DNA of 7,634 bases from Actinomycetes bacterium (lineage in GTDB: Bacteria; Actinomycetota; Actinomycetes; Propionibacteriales; Propionibacteriaceae): NCBI GenBank assembly GCA_023412435.1, contig JAEYNS010000158.1, forward strand, positions 1 through 7,634, in the 5' to 3' direction. The notes under the pieces were generated by a model. That model was given only the letters and a program-made list of their open reading frames with translations, was not told where the DNA came from and ran no database searches. Shown in pieces: positions 7,123-7,634 of the stretch (within the stretch, counting starts at the first letter, position 1; each line of letters begins with the position of its first letter). A program made the position numbers and the translations under genes.

Positions 7123-7152
7123 TTGAGGCACCCTCGGGATGGGTGGCAGAAT
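7123..7152 (+). promoter_or_regulatory. Possible bL37 promoter (TTGAGG-N18-CAGAAT)
   Basis: TTGAGG at 7123-7128 and CAGAAT at 7147-7152 are separated by 18 bases, an acceptable housekeeping-sigma arrangement. Transcription would start near 7159, at the foot of the perfect hairpin at 7158-7176, leaving a leader of about 42 bases. Confidence 0.4.
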
Positions 7153-7157
7153 GGGCC

Positions 7158-7176
7158 TTCGCGCGGACCGCGCGAA
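7158..7176 (+). repeat. Perfect 8-bp inverted repeat in the bL37 leader
   Basis: TTCGCGCG-GAC-CGCGCGAA has two perfect 8-base arms and a 3-base loop. It ends 12 bases before the bL37 Shine-Dalgarno sequence. As RNA it would be a very stable stem near the 5' end of the transcript; as DNA it could be an operator. Which of these, if either, cannot be told from sequence. Confidence 0.6.
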
Positions 7177-7188
7177 TCCTGACGTGAT

Positions 7189-7194
7189 GAGGAG
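7189..7194 (+). promoter_or_regulatory. Strong ribosome binding site of bL37 (GAGGAG)
   Basis: GAGGAG lies 6 bases before the ATG at 7201, close to ideal spacing. It is one of the strongest initiation signals in the window and fits a highly expressed ribosomal protein. Confidence 0.8.
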
Positions 7195-7200
7195 AATCGG

Positions 7201-7275
7201 ATGGGTAAGGGTGGCCGTCGGCGCCGTTCCCGCAGGAAGAGCAGCGCCAACCACGGTAAGCGCCCCAACGCCTGA
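7201..7275 (+). CDS. 50S ribosomal protein bL37 (24 residues)
   Basis: bL37 is a tiny, very basic actinobacterial protein found in mycobacterial 70S structures, where it binds 23S rRNA. The 24-residue product starts MGKGGRRRRSRRKSS and ends ANHGKRPNA; the ANHGKRPN ending and the Arg/Lys-rich start are the family's hallmark. Nearly half the residues are Arg or Lys, with no acidic residue. The start is fixed by a strong GAGGAG six bases upstream. The gene is divergent from pdtaS and followed after 9 bases by a strong hairpin, so it is likely a monocistronic unit. It is short enough to be missed by length-filtered gene finders. Confidence 0.9.
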   Translation: MGKGGRRRRSRRKSSANHGKRPNA

Positions 7276-7284
7276 GGAACTCAC

Positions 7285-7315
7285 CAGAGCCCCCGTCGAT
7301 CCGGCGGGGGCTCTG
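7285..7315 (+). terminator. Terminator-like hairpin after bL37
   Basis: CAGAGCCCCCG and CGGGGGCTCTG form a perfect 11-bp stem around a 9-base loop; three more pairs (T-G, C-G, G-C) can close inside it, leaving a 3-base loop. It starts 9 bases after the bL37 stop. There is no T run, as is common for actinobacterial terminators. It could also serve the minus-strand gene ending at 7423, so it may be bidirectional. Confidence 0.75.
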
Positions 7316-7422
7316 CCATGTCAGGTGGATCCCGACCGGCAGGCGCCACACCTTCGTCGGCGACACACCCGGCGGACCGTCGGCGGCAACCGCCCACTCC
7401 CGTCGCCGGTGACGTCGTGCTG

Positions 7423-7634
7423 TCAGGTCACGGTCACCGACGGGGACAGCCGGGTGGTGGTGGTGTACCCGGTCCTCCTGCCGGTGATGCGGACGGCTAT
7501 CGTGTGCCCGAGGTCGGACCGGCTGATCCGGCGTGTCTTGGCGGTGGCCCCCCGGATCGGTGTGGTGTCGCGGTACCACTGGTAGCTGTATCGCACGCCC
7601 GTGGGCGTCCAGGCCCCGTGGATCGCGGTCAGCG
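7423..7634 (-). CDS. C-terminal part of a surface-type protein with an Ig-like 'YQWYRD' repeat (5' end outside the window)
   Basis: Reading the minus strand from the right edge, 69 codons run to a TGA at 7425-7423. The peptide contains LTAIHGAWTPTGVRYSYQW, then YRDTTPIRGATAKTRRIS, then SDLGHTIAVRITGRRTGY and ends SPSVTVT. This matches the actinobacterial extracellular repeat seen as '(G)AW.P......YQW.R.G..I.GAT...Y....D.G..I.V.VTG...GY', common in tandem at the C-termini of secreted hydrolases and cell-surface proteins. One copy is visible; more may lie beyond the edge. No LPXTG motif, membrane helix or SLH domain follows, so the protein is probably secreted or non-covalently attached. The protein's main function cannot be told from this fragment. 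The gene is convergent with bL37. Confidence 0.8.
   Translation of the reverse strand, partial: LTAIHGAWTPTGVRYSYQWYRDTTPIRGATAKTRRISRSDLGHTIAVRITGRRTGYTTTTRLSPSVTVT

Noticed and set aside
7081..7284. N-terminal extension of pdtaS up to 7284
   Set aside because: It runs antisense through bL37 and its leader, has no family similarity, and the mycobacterial orthologue begins at the position equivalent to 7080.
7316..7422. Search for further genes or a terminator between bL37 and the surface-repeat gene
   Set aside because: Only a weak 5-bp stem (GGCGG-CAA-CCGCC at 7382-7394) was seen; no coding frame has support. I see nothing reportable there beyond the hairpin at 7285-7315.
7139..7585. 148-codon plus-strand open frame over bL37 and the region beyond
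   Set aside because: It is out of frame with bL37, crosses the terminator hairpin and lies antisense to the surface-repeat gene. No domain is recognisable.

Overview
The window is very GC-rich with dense, closely packed genes. It reads as a chromosomal segment of a high-GC actinobacterium, perhaps Propionibacteriales or a Nocardioides-like lineage; that placement is inferred from protein similarity recalled from memory. Diagnostic actinobacterial genes are the mycobacterial-type fused 2-oxoglutarate decarboxylase/dehydrogenase Kgd, a WhiB1-type Fe-S regulator, a PdtaS-type histidine kinase and the 24-residue ribosomal protein bL37. No mobile element, CRISPR array, tRNA or rRNA was seen.

Left block, plus strand (2-4769): kgd enters from beyond the left edge and runs to 3454. 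Its frame is broken by one TAG codon at 2801-2803, in the middle of the conserved HG-Y-EGQGPDH motif. The frame is intact on both sides, so this is either a very recent nonsense mutation or a single-base sequence error. Five bases after kgd comes a 59-residue DUF6104-like protein. It overlaps the galactokinase gene galK by 4 bases (ATGA). The three genes look like one transcription unit.

Middle block (4723-5608): a small four-helix membrane protein on the minus strand overlaps the 3' end of galK tail to tail. It is divergent from whiB1 on the plus strand. The 217-base region between them holds a widely spaced dyad, a possible whiB1 promoter, a 10-bp palindrome and a short hairpin.

Right block (5620-7634): pdtaS on the minus strand converges on whiB1; this whiB1/pdtaS neighbourhood is also found in Mycobacterium tuberculosis (Rv3219/Rv3220c). 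The pdtaS product has a clear HHRVKNN phospho-acceptor motif but a degenerate G1 ATP-binding box. Divergent from it is the tiny bL37 gene, with a strong ribosome binding site, a perfect 8-bp hairpin in its leader and a strong terminator-like stem after it. At the right edge is the C-terminal end of a minus-strand protein made of an actinobacterial surface-type 'YQWYRD' Ig-like repeat; the rest lies outside the window.

Most of the window is conserved core actinobacterial gene content. I see no convincing new multi-gene system. The observations most worth checking are the amber codon in kgd, the altered ATP-binding box of PdtaS, and the palindromic elements in the whiB1 and bL37 leaders.
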